Positions 17,198-26,344 of a stretch of DNA of 64,000 bases are shown here, piece after piece; position 1 is the first letter of the stretch, and each line of letters begins with the position of its first letter. A program made the translations under genes and the position numbers. Source of the DNA: Spirosoma panaciterrae DSM 21099 (GTDB lineage Bacteria > Bacteroidota > Bacteroidia > Cytophagales > Spirosomataceae). The stretch is from the NCBI RefSeq assembly GCF_000374025.1, contig NZ_KB893173.1, forward strand, positions 186,001 to 250,000, in the 5' to 3' direction. The notes under the pieces are model-generated. The model saw only the letters and a list, made by a program, of their open reading frames with translations. It did not search any database and was not told the DNA's origin.

Positions 17198-18925
17198 ATG
17201 AAAAAACTCACCTTATTCATAACCATCTTCTGTCTGTCAGTGGCTACGTCCTGCTCCGACAAATTTCTGGATGTACAGCCGAAAGCAGCATTGGCCGTAA
17301 CCACGCTGCAAAACAAAGTAGGGGTCAATGCCTTATTGATTGGCGTTTATTCGCTGCTGGATGGCTGGGCCACCGCCGAAGGTGCTTATCGTTCCTACAA
17401 CGTAGGAGCCGACAACTGGGTATACGGCAGTGTAGCCAGCGATGATGCCTACAAAGGAACCATTGCTGGTGACCAGCCCCCTATCTCATTGATCGAACAG
17501 GGCAACAGCCAGTCGGACAACATCTATTTCCGGGGTAAATGGCGGGGCATGTACGATGGCATTGCCCGTGCCAATGACGTATTACAGGCACTGACGGCCG
17601 TAAAAGACATGACTGATGCCGAAAAAGCACAGGTTACTGCCGAGGCCCGATTCCTGCGGGGCCACTTCCATTTTGAACTCAAAAAGATGTTTAACATGGT
17701 GCCTTATATCGACGAAAAAATTTACAATCCGAACGACCTGGAAAGCACTAAGGTCCCGAACAACGTCGACATCTGGCCGAACATAGTAGCTGACCTGAAA
17801 GCGGCTTACGATGTTTTGCCAACCAAACAGACGTCGGTAGGTCGGCCCACCAAATGGGCTGCAGCTGCCGAATTAGGAAAGGCGTATCTGTTTCAGAAAA
17901 AATACGCGGAAGCGAAACCACTGCTCGAAGCCATCGTAGCTAGTGGACAATACAAGCTCGTAGATAAGTACCACGATAATTTCAGAGCCGTCACGAACAA
18001 CAACGCTGAATCGATTTTCGAGGTACAATATTCAGTAAACGATGGGGCTCCGGGTGGCGAAAATGGTAACATTGGGTCTACGCTGAACTACCCTTATGGT
18101 GGGGGTGGCGTGACGACCTGCTGCGGTTTCTTCCAGCCCTCGCAAAATCTGGTCAATTCATTTAAGACGGATGCCAACGGTCTTCCCTTAATCGACTCCT
18201 TTAATGCCACCGATATGACTAACGACCAGGGTATTGAATCGACGTCTCCATTCACACCCTATGCAGGCACAGTTGATCCTCGGTTGGATCATACCGTTGG
18301 GCGCCGGGGTATTCCTTTCCTCGACTGGGGCGTTCATCCAGGCAAAGCGTACGTACGGGATCAGTCGTACGGCGGCCCTTATTCACCCAAGAAGCACGTG
18401 ATGTATAAATCGGATGTAGGTACCAATACCTTCGCGGGCAACCCACGTCTGAATGCCAATAACTACCGCATGATTCGCTACAGCCACGTGCTGCTTTGGC
18501 TGGCCGAAATCGAAACGGAAATTGGCGATCTGAACAAGGCCCGCGCCTATGTGAACCAGATTCGTCGTCGGGCCGCTAATCCAGATGGATTTGTTAAAAA
18601 TGCCGATGGAACCGCTGCTGCCAATTATCTGATTAAAGAATATACAACTGCCTGGACCGACCAGGCTACGGCCCGCAAAGCGGTACAATTTGAGGAGCGA
18701 CTGGAGTTCGGTATGGAAGGGCACCGTCGGTTCGATCTGGTTCGCTGGGGCATTGCCGATCAGACGCTTAATGCCTATTATGCCGCCGAAGCCTCCAAAC
18801 GGATTTATCTGAAAGGGGTTACGTTTGTAAAAGGCAAGCATGAGTATTTCCCGATCCCAATCCAGGAGATCTTCAACAGTAAAAAAGATGGCAAGGAAAC
18901 GCTAACGCAAAATCCCGGCTATTGA
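17198..18925 (+). CDS. SusD/RagB-family surface lipoprotein
   Basis: Nutrient-binding lipoprotein that caps the SusC barrel. The lipobox is VATSC with Cys19, followed by SDKFLDVQPKA, the classic SusD start. The alpha-helical TPR-like core contains KWRGMYDGIARANDVL and AEARFLRGHFHFEL. The C-terminal RagB motifs FEERLEFGMEGHRRFDLVRWG and FPIPIQEI are intact. At 575 aa it is full length. It is co-oriented with susC and presumably co-transcribed through the inverted repeat, which could set the SusC:SusD ratio. A strong hairpin follows. Confidence 0.95.
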   Translation: MKKLTLFITIFCLSVATSCSDKFLDVQPKAALAVTTLQNKVGVNALLIGVYSLLDGWATAEGAYRSYNVGADNWVYGSVASDDAYKGTIAGDQPPISLIEQGNSQSDNIYFRGKWRGMYDGIARANDVLQALTAVKDMTDAEKAQVTAEARFLRGHFHFELKKMFNMVPYIDEKIYNPNDLESTKVPNNVDIWPNIVADLKAAYDVLPTKQTSVGRPTKWAAAAELGKAYLFQKKYAEAKPLLEAIVASGQYKLVDKYHDNFRAVTNNNAESIFEVQYSVNDGAPGGENGNIGSTLNYPYGGGGVTTCCGFFQPSQNLVNSFKTDANGLPLIDSFNATDMTNDQGIESTSPFTPYAGTVDPRLDHTVGRRGIPFLDWGVHPGKAYVRDQSYGGPYSPKKHVMYKSDVGTNTFAGNPRLNANNYRMIRYSHVLLWLAEIETEIGDLNKARAYVNQIRRRAANPDGFVKNADGTAAANYLIKEYTTAWTDQATARKAVQFEERLEFGMEGHRRFDLVRWGIADQTLNAYYAAEASKRIYLKGVTFVKGKHEYFPIPIQEIFNSKKDGKETLTQNPGY

Positions 18926-18970
18926 TAAACGATAGGGCTATATAGATTTGCCTGATGTTTCTTTGGAAGG

Positions 18971-19014
18971 CCAAAAGTGGTCAATAGGTAATTTTTCCTG
19001 TTGACCACTTTTGG
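18971..19014 (+). terminator. Strong hairpin after susD
   Basis: Bases 18971-18988 pair with 18997-19014 at 17 of 18 positions (CCAAAAGTGGTCAA core), followed by TTTCTA. It lies 45 nt after the susD stop. Confidence 0.75.
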
Positions 19015-19077
19015 TTTCTACAAAGTGGTTGGATCATCGGAATAACGTATCACAACGTAAGCAGCCTAAAAAATCTG

Positions 19078-19085
19078 TATCTTTG
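19078..19085 (+). promoter_or_regulatory. -7 element (TATCTTTG) for tsaE
   Basis: Exact TAnnTTTG match 17 nt before the tsaE ATG, predicting a very short leader. No -33 TTTG at ideal spacing. Confidence 0.5.
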
Positions 19086-19102
19086 CAGGCTGTTCCTGTT
19101 AC

Positions 19103-19531
19103 ATGTTCATGAAACAACACATAACCCAAGTCGACCAACTTAGTCAAATAGCCCATACCCTATTGGCCGAAGGACGTGGGCAATCCGTGTGGTTGTTTGA
19201 AGGGGATATGGGAGCCGGTAAAACTACGCTTATTAAAGAACTTTGTAGAGCGCTGGGCGTTATCAGCATAGTCCAAAGCCCGACGTTTTCCATCGTCAAT
19301 GAATATACAACCCACGAAGGTCATTCTGTATATCATTTCGATTGTTATCGGCTTCGCAACGAAGCCGAAGCGCTCGACATCGGTATTGAAGAATATTTCG
19401 ACTCAGGAAGTTATTGTTTCATTGAGTGGCCCGAACGGATTCGTTCGCTCTGGCCAGCTACCTATTATCAGGTCCATCTTTCGGTCGATCAGGAAGGCAA
19501 CCGAACCGTGGACGCAAAATTGATTGACTAG
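19103..19531 (+). CDS. tsaE: tRNA threonylcarbamoyladenosine biosynthesis ATPase TsaE
   Basis: Small P-loop ATPase that works with TsaB and TsaD to make the t6A modification at A37 of ANN-decoding tRNAs. The Walker A motif GDMGAGKTT is at residues 35-42 region, followed by the family motif SPTFSIVNEY, then HFDCYRL, the acidic IGIEEYF, and FIEWPERI. At 142 aa it has normal length. An ATG two codons in (19109) is an alternative start. It precedes ald, a gene order seen in other Bacteroidota, with an inverted repeat between them. Confidence 0.95.
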   Translation: MFMKQHITQVDQLSQIAHTLLAEGRGQSVWLFEGDMGAGKTTLIKELCRALGVISIVQSPTFSIVNEYTTHEGHSVYHFDCYRLRNEAEALDIGIEEYFDSGSYCFIEWPERIRSLWPATYYQVHLSVDQEGNRTVDAKLID

Positions 19532-19534
19532 TTT

Positions 19535-19592
19535 CAGTATTCAGTTTATGACAGTTCCCTTACGCAAGGGGAGCGATCATAAACCGTAAACT
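19535..19592. repeat. Inverted repeat between tsaE and ald
   Basis: CAGTATT and CAGTTTA units (19535-19551) pair with 19577-19592 at 13 of 16 positions, with an inner CCCTT/AAGGG stem (19557-19570). The unit resembles the CGGTTTA heptamers of 61076-61157. It ends 8 nt before the ald GTG. Confidence 0.65.
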
Positions 19593-19600
19593 TTTCGCAA

Positions 19601-20812
19601 GTGACTGGATTTGAGGAATTGGCCAAACAAACGGCCCTATATCCGAAAGAAGCACCGCTGGCCGTAAAGACCAATCGCAATGGTCTGCTTATTGGCCTGC
19701 CTAAAGAAGTGTCGCTTCAGGAGAATCGTATTGCGCTTACTCCCGAAGCAGTAGCCATTCTGGTTCGAAACGGCCATAATGTAATCGTTGAGCAGGGAGC
19801 AGGCGCTAAGGCTAATTTTTCCGATACGGAATACAGCGAGGCCGGTGCGCAAATCGCTCAATCGCCAAAGGAAGTGTATACGGCCCATTTAATCCTGAAA
19901 GTTGAGCCGCTTATCGACGGCGAGTTCGAATTTATTCAGACGGGCAGCACAGTCATTTCTGCCCTCAACTTACCCGCGCATGATCGGTCTTACTTCGAAA
20001 AGATCAATGAAAAGAACCTGACCGCGTTTGGCTACGAATACATCGAAGACCAGTCTGGTGGGCTCCCCGTTATCCGGTCTATGAGTGAAATTGCGGGCAG
20101 TACCGTCATGCTCATTGCCGGAGAATACCTGAGCAATGCCGCCAATGGTCGGGGCATCATCCTGGGTGGCATTACGGGCGTTCCGCCCACGAAAGTGGTG
20201 ATGCTGGGCGCCGGAACCGTCACCGAGTATGCCATCCGTATGGCCTTAGGGATGGGCGCCGAAGTAAAAGTTTTCGACAAATACCTGTATAAGCTTCAGC
20301 GGCTAAAGTACGCTGTTGGTCAACACGTTTACACCTCCATCATTGCCTCCGACACCCTGGCCGAAGCGGTTCAGCGGGCCGATGTGGTGATTGGCGCCAT
20401 GCGGGCCGAGGATGGGTTGAGCCCGGTGGTCGTGACCGAAGAGATGGTAGGCCGAATGAAACCCGGCTCGGTCATTATCGACGTATCCATCGATCAGGGA
20501 GGTAACTTCGAAACCTCCCGCATGACTACCCATAAAACCCCTACGTACAAACATATGGGGGTCATTCATTACTGCGTGCCTAATATAGCCGCTCGGGTGG
20601 CCCACACGGCCAGCATGGCTCTGAGCAACATCTTCCTGCCGTTTCTGCTCGAAACGGGAACTACGGGTGGCATCGAACAGATGATGTATGCGAACCGTTG
20701 GTTTATGAAAGGTGTTTATACCCATAAAGGAACGCTCACAAACGCCTATATCGCCCGTAAATTCAACATGCGTTTTAAAGACCTGGACCTTTTACTGGCA
20801 GCACGGTTTTAA
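19601..20812 (+). CDS. ald: Alanine dehydrogenase
   Basis: NAD-dependent enzyme interconverting L-alanine and pyruvate plus ammonia, in the AlaDH/PNT family. The N-terminal domain has IGLPKEVSLQENRIALTPE with the substrate-binding Arg, then VEQGAGAKANFSD and LKVEPL. The NAD-binding GAGTVTEYA glycine motif and the later SVIIDVSIDQGGNFETSR follow. At 403 aa it is slightly longer than well-known 371-aa homologues through an N-terminal extension of about 25 residues, which is usual in Bacteroidota. The start is GTG at 19601, since no ATG lies between the upstream repeat and the conserved domain. Confidence 0.92.
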   Translation: MTGFEELAKQTALYPKEAPLAVKTNRNGLLIGLPKEVSLQENRIALTPEAVAILVRNGHNVIVEQGAGAKANFSDTEYSEAGAQIAQSPKEVYTAHLILKVEPLIDGEFEFIQTGSTVISALNLPAHDRSYFEKINEKNLTAFGYEYIEDQSGGLPVIRSMSEIAGSTVMLIAGEYLSNAANGRGIILGGITGVPPTKVVMLGAGTVTEYAIRMALGMGAEVKVFDKYLYKLQRLKYAVGQHVYTSIIASDTLAEAVQRADVVIGAMRAEDGLSPVVVTEEMVGRMKPGSVIIDVSIDQGGNFETSRMTTHKTPTYKHMGVIHYCVPNIAARVAHTASMALSNIFLPFLLETGTTGGIEQMMYANRWFMKGVYTHKGTLTNAYIARKFNMRFKDLDLLLAARF

Positions 20813-20822
20813 TACAGTATTG

Positions 20823-20911
20823 AGGAGTTAGGAGCGAGAAGTGAGCATGCTGTCGCATCAGGAAAAATGGGTCTCAGCATGCTCTCTCCTCGCTCCTAAC
20901 GCCTAACTCCT
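20823..20911. repeat. Heptamer-built long inverted repeat (ald / hypothetical)
   Basis: The left arm has units AGGAGTT, AGGAGCG, AGAAGTG and AGCATGC (20823-20850). The right arm (20876-20911) carries their complements plus one extra unit. The AGGAGCG unit recurs at 26202-26303 and 36276-36331. The loop contains TGTCGCATCAGG, close to TGTCGCATTAGG in the loop at about 56634. It ends 8 nt before the next ATG. Confidence 0.85.
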
Positions 20912-20919
20912 TAAAGATT

Positions 20920-21324
20920 ATGATTAACCACAGTAATGAAAATACGCTACTTGACGACGCCAACTCCTACGATGTAAATCAGGAGTTAATGGGCGCCATT
21001 TCGTCGGATTTTGTCAAAGTGGCCGATCAGTTGAAAGAAGCATCGTATCAAATTCGGAAACGGGGATTTTCTGAATACCCTATTTTTGTTGCTTCCCGTC
21101 GGGAAGTTCCCATGGGTCAACTGCTGATCGGCGCTACTGAACTGGAGAACCAGTGGAATTACAAAGCCTCCTTTCTGGACGAGTTTGTCCAACGGGCCCT
21201 GATCGGCAGAGAATCCATCGACTTATGGAAAGAGAACTACAAAAAGCCTGATGAATACTGCTGTTTGTTCGTTGTACATGCCGATTTTGCAGGCTTTGTT
21301 TATATCCCCTACCCGGAAGATTAA
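20920..21324 (+). CDS. Conserved protein of unknown function
   Basis: I do not recognise a named family. The 134-aa product is soluble, acidic and has no signal peptide. The N-terminus is polar (NENTLLDDANSYDVNQEL). The middle contains SEYPIFVASRREVPMGQLLIG followed by NYKASFLDEFVQR, and the C-terminus is hydrophobic and aromatic (YCCLFVVHADFAGFVYIPYPED). Codon use and composition look like those of its neighbours. It stands alone between an inverted repeat and a perfect 26-bp terminator. The compact size and strong terminator suggest an independently expressed housekeeping protein of the lineage. Confidence 0.7.
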   Translation: MINHSNENTLLDDANSYDVNQELMGAISSDFVKVADQLKEASYQIRKRGFSEYPIFVASRREVPMGQLLIGATELENQWNYKASFLDEFVQRALIGRESIDLWKENYKKPDEYCCLFVVHADFAGFVYIPYPED

Positions 21325-21334
21325 ACAAGAGAAT

Positions 21335-21389
21335 CTCCTAAAAAAAGTGACGCCGAATCAACATGATTCGGCGTCACTTTTTTTAGGAG
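21335..21389. terminator. Perfect 26-bp bidirectional terminator
   Basis: Bases 21335-21360 and 21364-21389 are perfectly complementary around a 3-nt loop, with A7 and T7 tracts built into the stem outside the GTGACGCCGAATCA core. It lies 10 nt after the stop of the unknown gene. Confidence 0.92.
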
Positions 21390-21697
21390 TCCAATAATAC
21401 TTTTTCTAGAAACAACAGCCCACATAAACAGGCGCATCAAGTTGTCATTTTTCGGGGTTCACTGCGCCCTCTATAGCACGACCAGGGAAATACCCATCCC
21501 CCAAAAAACCACGCAGAAACTACGAGAGGGGGCATTTATTGTAAATCAGAATATTTTTTTGTATATTAAGCCAATCTTGTAAAAAGGGGTAGGAAAAGAG
21601 GAATATTTTTTGTATTTTTACAATCTGTAAGTCGATTTAGAATCACCTAAATTCCTGAGCCTTAAACAACAGATTTCTGACATTTTTTCATTCTAAT
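21390..21697. other. gyrB upstream region with AT-rich direct repeat
   Basis: No gene seen. The motif GAATATTTTTT(T)GTAT occurs twice in direct orientation (near 21549 and 21601), and TTGTAAAAA (21577-21585) pairs with TTTTTACAA (21615-21623). These may be tandem promoters or a supercoiling-sensitive control region for gyrB, but no exact -33/-7 pair was found. Confidence 0.4.
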
Positions 21698-23701
21698 ATG
21701 ACCAACGAATTGATTGAAGCTGATGCTCCTGTAGAGACCACACCTAACAGCAACTATGGTGCCGATAACATCACTGTATTAGAAGGTCTGGAGGCCGTTC
21801 GCAAACGCCCATCGATGTACATCGGCGATGTTGGTATACGGGGATTACACCATCTGATCTGGGAAGTCGTTGACAACTCAATCGATGAAGCCCTGGCGGG
21901 GTATTGCGACAAAATCAGCGTAACGATTAATCCTGACAATTCTATTACCGTTCAGGACAACGGCCGTGGAATTCCAACAGGCATAAATACCAAAATGGGT
22001 AAGTCGGCCCTCGAAATTGCCATGACCATACTCCATGCGGGTGGCAAGTTCGATAAAGACACCTATAAAGTTTCGGGAGGTCTGCACGGTGTTGGTGTAT
22101 CCTGCGTTAATGCGCTCTCAACCGACGTGCGTGTGGAAGTTCACCGCGAAGGCAAAATCTTTGAACAGGAGTATAAAATTGGCGTTCCGCAGTACGATGT
22201 GCGCGTCATTGGTGAAGCTTCTGATACGGGGACAAAGACCCACTTTAAACCCGACAGCAGTATCTTCACCGAAACCGTTTATAAGTACGATACCGTAGCC
22301 GGGCGTCTGCGTGAATTAGCGTATCTGAACAAAGGAATCCGCATTCACCTGAAAGATCTCCGGGAACTGGATGAAGCCGGTGAACCCATTCGCCAGGACG
22401 AATTCTTCTCCGAAGGGGGCCTGATCGAATTTGTTCAGTATCTCGACGAAACCCGCCCTTCGCTCGATGGCATGAAGCCGATCTACATGGAGAGCGATAA
22501 AGGCTCTACGCCCGTACAGGTAGCGCTGGTATACAATTACGAAGCCGGGGAGAATGTGCAGTCGTACGTCAACAACATCAACACGCACGAAGGCGGTACA
22601 CACGTACAGGGGTTCCGCTCCGCATTGACCCGTGTGTTGAAAAACTACGCCGACCGCAACGCTGATAAACTGCCCAAAAATACGGGTAAGGTTCAGTTTA
22701 GCGGGGAAGATTTCCGCAAAGGACTGACGGCTGTTATTTCGGTAAAAGTGCAGGACCCTCAGTTTGAAGGACAGACCAAAACCAAACTGGGCAACCAGGA
22801 GGTCGTAAGTGCGGTTAGTCAGGCGATGGCCGACCTGCTGGAAACCTGGCTGGAAGAAAATCCTAAAACGGCCATCGGTATCGTCAAGAAGGTGCTCGTA
22901 TCCGCCCAGGCCCGTCTGGCCGCCGAACAGGCGTACAAACGCATCATGGCCGACCGGAAAGACTTTATGGGAGGCATGGGCTTACCTGGCAAACTGGCCG
23001 ACTGCTCCGATACTGACCCCGAAAAATGTGAGTTGTATCTGGTAGAGGGCGACTCGGCTGGTGGTACCGCCAAACAGGGCCGTAACCGGGCGTTCCAGGC
23101 CATTTTGCCGCTGCGTGGTAAAATCCTGAACGTCGAAAAAGCCCTCGAACACAAAGTATACGAAAACGAAGAGATCAAAAATATCTGGACGGCCCTGGGC
23201 GTTCGGCTGGAGAAAAAAGATGACGAGACTATCATGAACCTGGACAAGCTCCGGTATCATAAGATCATCATCATGACCGATGCCGACGTCGATGGTAGCC
23301 ACATTCGGACGCTGATTCTGACGTTGTTCTACCGCAACATGAAGGCCCTGATCGATAACGGCTACATCTACATTGCTCAACCTCCGCTCTATCTGGTAAA
23401 AAAAGGCAAGGAAGAGCGGTATTGCTGGACCGAAGCCCAGCGTGAAGCCGCTGTAAAAGAACTCGCCGGTGCCGGTAAAGAAGAAAATGTAGGGGTTCAG
23501 CGGTACAAAGGACTTGGTGAAATGAATGCCGAGCAGCTTTGGAGCACGACCATGAACCCCGATACCCGTACGTTGAAAGTGGTAACGGTTGAATCGGCCG
23601 CCGATGCCGACCACGTTTTCTCAACCCTGATGGGTGATGAGGTGGCCCCCCGGCGCGACTTCATCGAACGAAATGCGAAATATGCCCGAGTGGATGTTTA
23701 A
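21698..23701 (+). CDS. gyrB: DNA gyrase subunit B
   Basis: ATPase subunit of the type IIA topoisomerase that introduces negative supercoils. The GHKL ATP site reads EVVDNSIDEAL with NGRGIP and GGLHGVGVSCVNALS. The transducer domain follows, then the TOPRIM domain with EGDSAGGTAKQGRNR, the PLRGKILNVEKA core and the metal-binding DADVDGSH, and finally YKGLGEMNAEQLW. At 667 aa it lacks the roughly 165-residue insert of proteobacterial GyrB, as expected outside that group. gyrA is not in the window. A T-tailed terminator follows. Confidence 0.97.
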   Translation: MTNELIEADAPVETTPNSNYGADNITVLEGLEAVRKRPSMYIGDVGIRGLHHLIWEVVDNSIDEALAGYCDKISVTINPDNSITVQDNGRGIPTGINTKMGKSALEIAMTILHAGGKFDKDTYKVSGGLHGVGVSCVNALSTDVRVEVHREGKIFEQEYKIGVPQYDVRVIGEASDTGTKTHFKPDSSIFTETVYKYDTVAGRLRELAYLNKGIRIHLKDLRELDEAGEPIRQDEFFSEGGLIEFVQYLDETRPSLDGMKPIYMESDKGSTPVQVALVYNYEAGENVQSYVNNINTHEGGTHVQGFRSALTRVLKNYADRNADKLPKNTGKVQFSGEDFRKGLTAVISVKVQDPQFEGQTKTKLGNQEVVSAVSQAMADLLETWLEENPKTAIGIVKKVLVSAQARLAAEQAYKRIMADRKDFMGGMGLPGKLADCSDTDPEKCELYLVEGDSAGGTAKQGRNRAFQAILPLRGKILNVEKALEHKVYENEEIKNIWTALGVRLEKKDDETIMNLDKLRYHKIIIMTDADVDGSHIRTLILTLFYRNMKALIDNGYIYIAQPPLYLVKKGKEERYCWTEAQREAAVKELAGAGKEENVGVQRYKGLGEMNAEQLWSTTMNPDTRTLKVVTVESAADADHVFSTLMGDEVAPRRDFIERNAKYARVDV

Positions 23702-23717
23702 CCGAATAATAACACAG

Positions 23718-23743
23718 AGCGGGCCTTAAAGCCCGCTTTTTTG
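23718..23743 (+). terminator. Intrinsic terminator of gyrB
   Basis: AGCGGGC (23718-23724), a 6-nt loop, GCCCGCT (23731-23737), then a T-run. Confidence 0.92.
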
Positions 23744-23865
23744 TTTTATTTCGGTGTTAATATGTTAGTCATAAGAACAAAGGCATAGAATTCGATACAC
23801 ACCTGAGCATAACGTCGGGGAATGACGTCGAAATTCATCATGCACAAGTTGAAATTTATAGCAGT

Positions 23866-26199
23866 ATGCGTTATTCGTTAAACCCAAACCGAAATATACT
23901 GGGCAATCTGGTTTCGCGCTTTACCCAGCGCCAGGCCAAAACCGCAGCCCAAACGACTGATAAAATGGCAAAAGTCAGTGAAAAGGTAAGCAGCGTAATC
24001 GACCAGAGCGACTATTTAAGTCGGGATTTAAGCTGGATTAAGTTCAACGAACGTGTATTGGATCAGGCTCGTAGTACAAACCGCACCTTAATGGAACGAC
24101 TCAAGTTTCTGGCTATTTCGGCCTCAAACCTGGATGAGTTTTTCATGATTCGGGTAGGCAGCTTGTACAACTATCTTGATTACCACAAGCAACGGGTCGA
24201 CTATTCCGGGCTTCGGGAGGTTCCTTTCCGAAAAGCGCTCTATACTGCCTCCCATCAGTTTTGCCAGGACCAGCAAGCCGTATTTACCGAACAACTTTTA
24301 CCACTCTTTGCCGAGAATGGGCTTCAATTGGTCAACTTCGATGATCTGAAAGCCGACGAAAAAGCAGAAGCCAATGCTTATTTCGACCGCACGATCTACC
24401 CTACCCTGACCCCCATGCTGTACGACTACACGCACACGTTCCCGGTACTACTGGCAAAAGTGCTGATATTTGGCGTCGTCACGCAAAGCCCAGAGAATAA
24501 CTCATCCGCTAATCATGGAGCAGACGACGATGACCGGCAGCGGCTATCGTTCGTGCAGATTCCGGCCAACCTGCCCCGTTTCCTGTCGTTTGAGCGCGAA
24601 GACATGACGCTGTTCTTACCGATTGAAGAAATCGTACGTCAGAATATTAAGAAACTGTACCGAAACATCGAGATTCTATCGGTCAATCTGTTCCGGATTA
24701 CCCGAAATGGCGATTTTACCCTCGATGAAAACGATGACGACGAAGTAGACTTTCTGGATGAAGTTCGCCAAAAGATTAAAAATCGGCGGCTGGGTCGGGT
24801 TACACGGGTAGAGGTTGAAGTGGACGGTATTACCGAAGACAGCGAGACCTGGATGCTGAATCTGCTAAAAAAACGATGGGAAATCGATGATCTGAATATT
24901 TTCGAATCGACTAGCCTGCTTGATTTTTCGGCTTTCTGGCAGATTATTGGTCACCCTGATTTTAAGGACGATATGCCTCGTCCGCATGCGCCGGTGCCTC
25001 CGCTGGGACTTACCCGGGAAAAAACCGATAACATTTTTGAGCTGATCAAACAGCGTGATCTCCTGCTTCATCATCCCTACAATAACTTTGAACCGGTTTT
25101 ACAACTGCTGGAGCAGTCTGCCGAAGACCCCAATGTGCTGGCGATAAAAATTACAGTGTATCGGCTGGCCAAGCGGTCGCGCATTACCGAAGCTTTGCTA
25201 AAAGCGGCAGAAAATGGCAAACACGTATCCGTTTTGTTTGAGGTAAAAGCTCGCTTCGATGAAGAAAACAACATTCGGGAAGCGCAGCGCCTACAGAAGG
25301 CAGGTTGTTTTGTTATTTACGGCATCAGCCGATATAAAACCCATACGAAGCTGTTGCTGGTTGTACGCAATGAGGGAACTCGGGTTGTCCGATATGCCCA
25401 TATGGCCAGTGGCAATTATAATGAAGATACGTCGAAACTCTATACCGATATTGGTCTGCTCACCACCGATGAAACGTATACGCACGACATCTCCGAGTTT
25501 TTCAATGTCATCACGGGCCACTCGCTCCCCAATGAATACCAATACCTGATTACGGCTCCCCGCGATATGCGTGACCAATTAGTGCGCCTTATTCGCCAGG
25601 AAGCCAGCAATGCTCAACATGGACTGCCCAGCGGCATCTGCATAAAAGTCAATTCACTGGAAGACAAACAGGTTATTGACGAACTGTATAAAGCCTCCCA
25701 GGCAGGTGTCCCTATCCGGCTTATTGTCCGGAGTATCTGCTGCCTGCGTCCTCAACGGGCGGGCTTAAGCGACAACATAACCGTTCGCTCCATCGTAGGG
25801 GATTTTCTTGAACATACACGCGTTTATTATTTTCATAATAACGGCGACCCCAAAATATATGGTGGCAGCGCTGATGTAATGGTCCGTAGCTTCGACCGGC
25901 GGATCGAATCACTCTTCTATTTGGCCGACAACCGCGTGAAACAGCTGGCCATGTTGATATTGAAATATAATCTGGAAGATAATGTCAATTCCTACGAACT
26001 AAAAGAGGATGGCGACTTTCAGAAATGTGCGGTTCTACCAGGCAAAGAGCCGTTTAATATCCATCAGCGTTTCTTTGAGGTGACTGAAAAAGAAGCCATG
26101 GAAGTTCGGTTGTTCGATCAGGAGGTCAAACCTGCCGAAGTAGCTAAAATCGAAGAAGAATATCAGGAAGGTGCCGAGCGAGCAATAGCCGATATTTAG
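23866..26199 (+). CDS. ppk1: Polyphosphate kinase 1
   Basis: Makes long-chain inorganic polyphosphate from ATP via a phosphohistidine. The N-terminal domain begins at about residue 48 with YLSRDLSWIKFNERVLDQA and SNLDEFFMIRVG. The catalytic half contains the phosphorylated His493 in KTHTKLLLV and His512 in YAHMASGNYNEDTSK, followed by GLPSGI and SADVMVRSFDRRIE. At 777 aa it is slightly long because of a roughly 45-residue basic and polar N-terminal extension. An ATG at 23965 would remove most of it, so the exact start is uncertain. It is separated from the nucleoside transporter gene by a long inverted repeat. Confidence 0.95.
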   Translation: MRYSLNPNRNILGNLVSRFTQRQAKTAAQTTDKMAKVSEKVSSVIDQSDYLSRDLSWIKFNERVLDQARSTNRTLMERLKFLAISASNLDEFFMIRVGSLYNYLDYHKQRVDYSGLREVPFRKALYTASHQFCQDQQAVFTEQLLPLFAENGLQLVNFDDLKADEKAEANAYFDRTIYPTLTPMLYDYTHTFPVLLAKVLIFGVVTQSPENNSSANHGADDDDRQRLSFVQIPANLPRFLSFEREDMTLFLPIEEIVRQNIKKLYRNIEILSVNLFRITRNGDFTLDENDDDEVDFLDEVRQKIKNRRLGRVTRVEVEVDGITEDSETWMLNLLKKRWEIDDLNIFESTSLLDFSAFWQIIGHPDFKDDMPRPHAPVPPLGLTREKTDNIFELIKQRDLLLHHPYNNFEPVLQLLEQSAEDPNVLAIKITVYRLAKRSRITEALLKAAENGKHVSVLFEVKARFDEENNIREAQRLQKAGCFVIYGISRYKTHTKLLLVVRNEGTRVVRYAHMASGNYNEDTSKLYTDIGLLTTDETYTHDISEFFNVITGHSLPNEYQYLITAPRDMRDQLVRLIRQEASNAQHGLPSGICIKVNSLEDKQVIDELYKASQAGVPIRLIVRSICCLRPQRAGLSDNITVRSIVGDFLEHTRVYYFHNNGDPKIYGGSADVMVRSFDRRIESLFYLADNRVKQLAMLILKYNLEDNVNSYELKEDGDFQKCAVLPGKEPFNIHQRFFEVTEKEAMEVRLFDQEVKPAEVAKIEEEYQEGAERAIADI

Positions 26200-26201
26200 T
26201 A

Positions 26202-26303
26202 AAAAAGTAGTTAGGAGCGAAGAGTGGGGAGTAAGTATGCGGGCATGTAATTCTTGATACACCCGCATTCTCACTGCCCATTCCTCGCTCCTAACTACTT
26301 TTT
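26202..26303. repeat. Heptamer-built long inverted repeat (ppk1 / nucleoside transporter)
   Basis: Two 42-nt arms (26202-26243 and 26262-26303) pair at 37 of 42 positions around an 18-nt spacer. The arms read as 7-nt units AGTAGTT, AGGAGCG, AAGAGTG, GGGAGTA and AGTATGC. It starts 2 nt after the ppk1 stop. The TTTTT at the distal end is matched by AAAAA at the proximal end, so the T-run is part of the palindrome. Confidence 0.9.
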
Positions 26304-26344
26304 GCTTAACTTAGCTCACCTAACTGTAACTATGATTTTACTGA

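Noticed and set aside
13837..18925. Polysaccharide utilisation locus
   Set aside because: The SusC/SusD pair is real, but no glycoside hydrolase, lyase, sulfatase or PUL regulator is adjacent, so calling it a PUL is not supported.
22982..23614. 210-codon minus-strand frame inside gyrB
   Set aside because: Antisense of the highly conserved TOPRIM region; no independent signal or start context.
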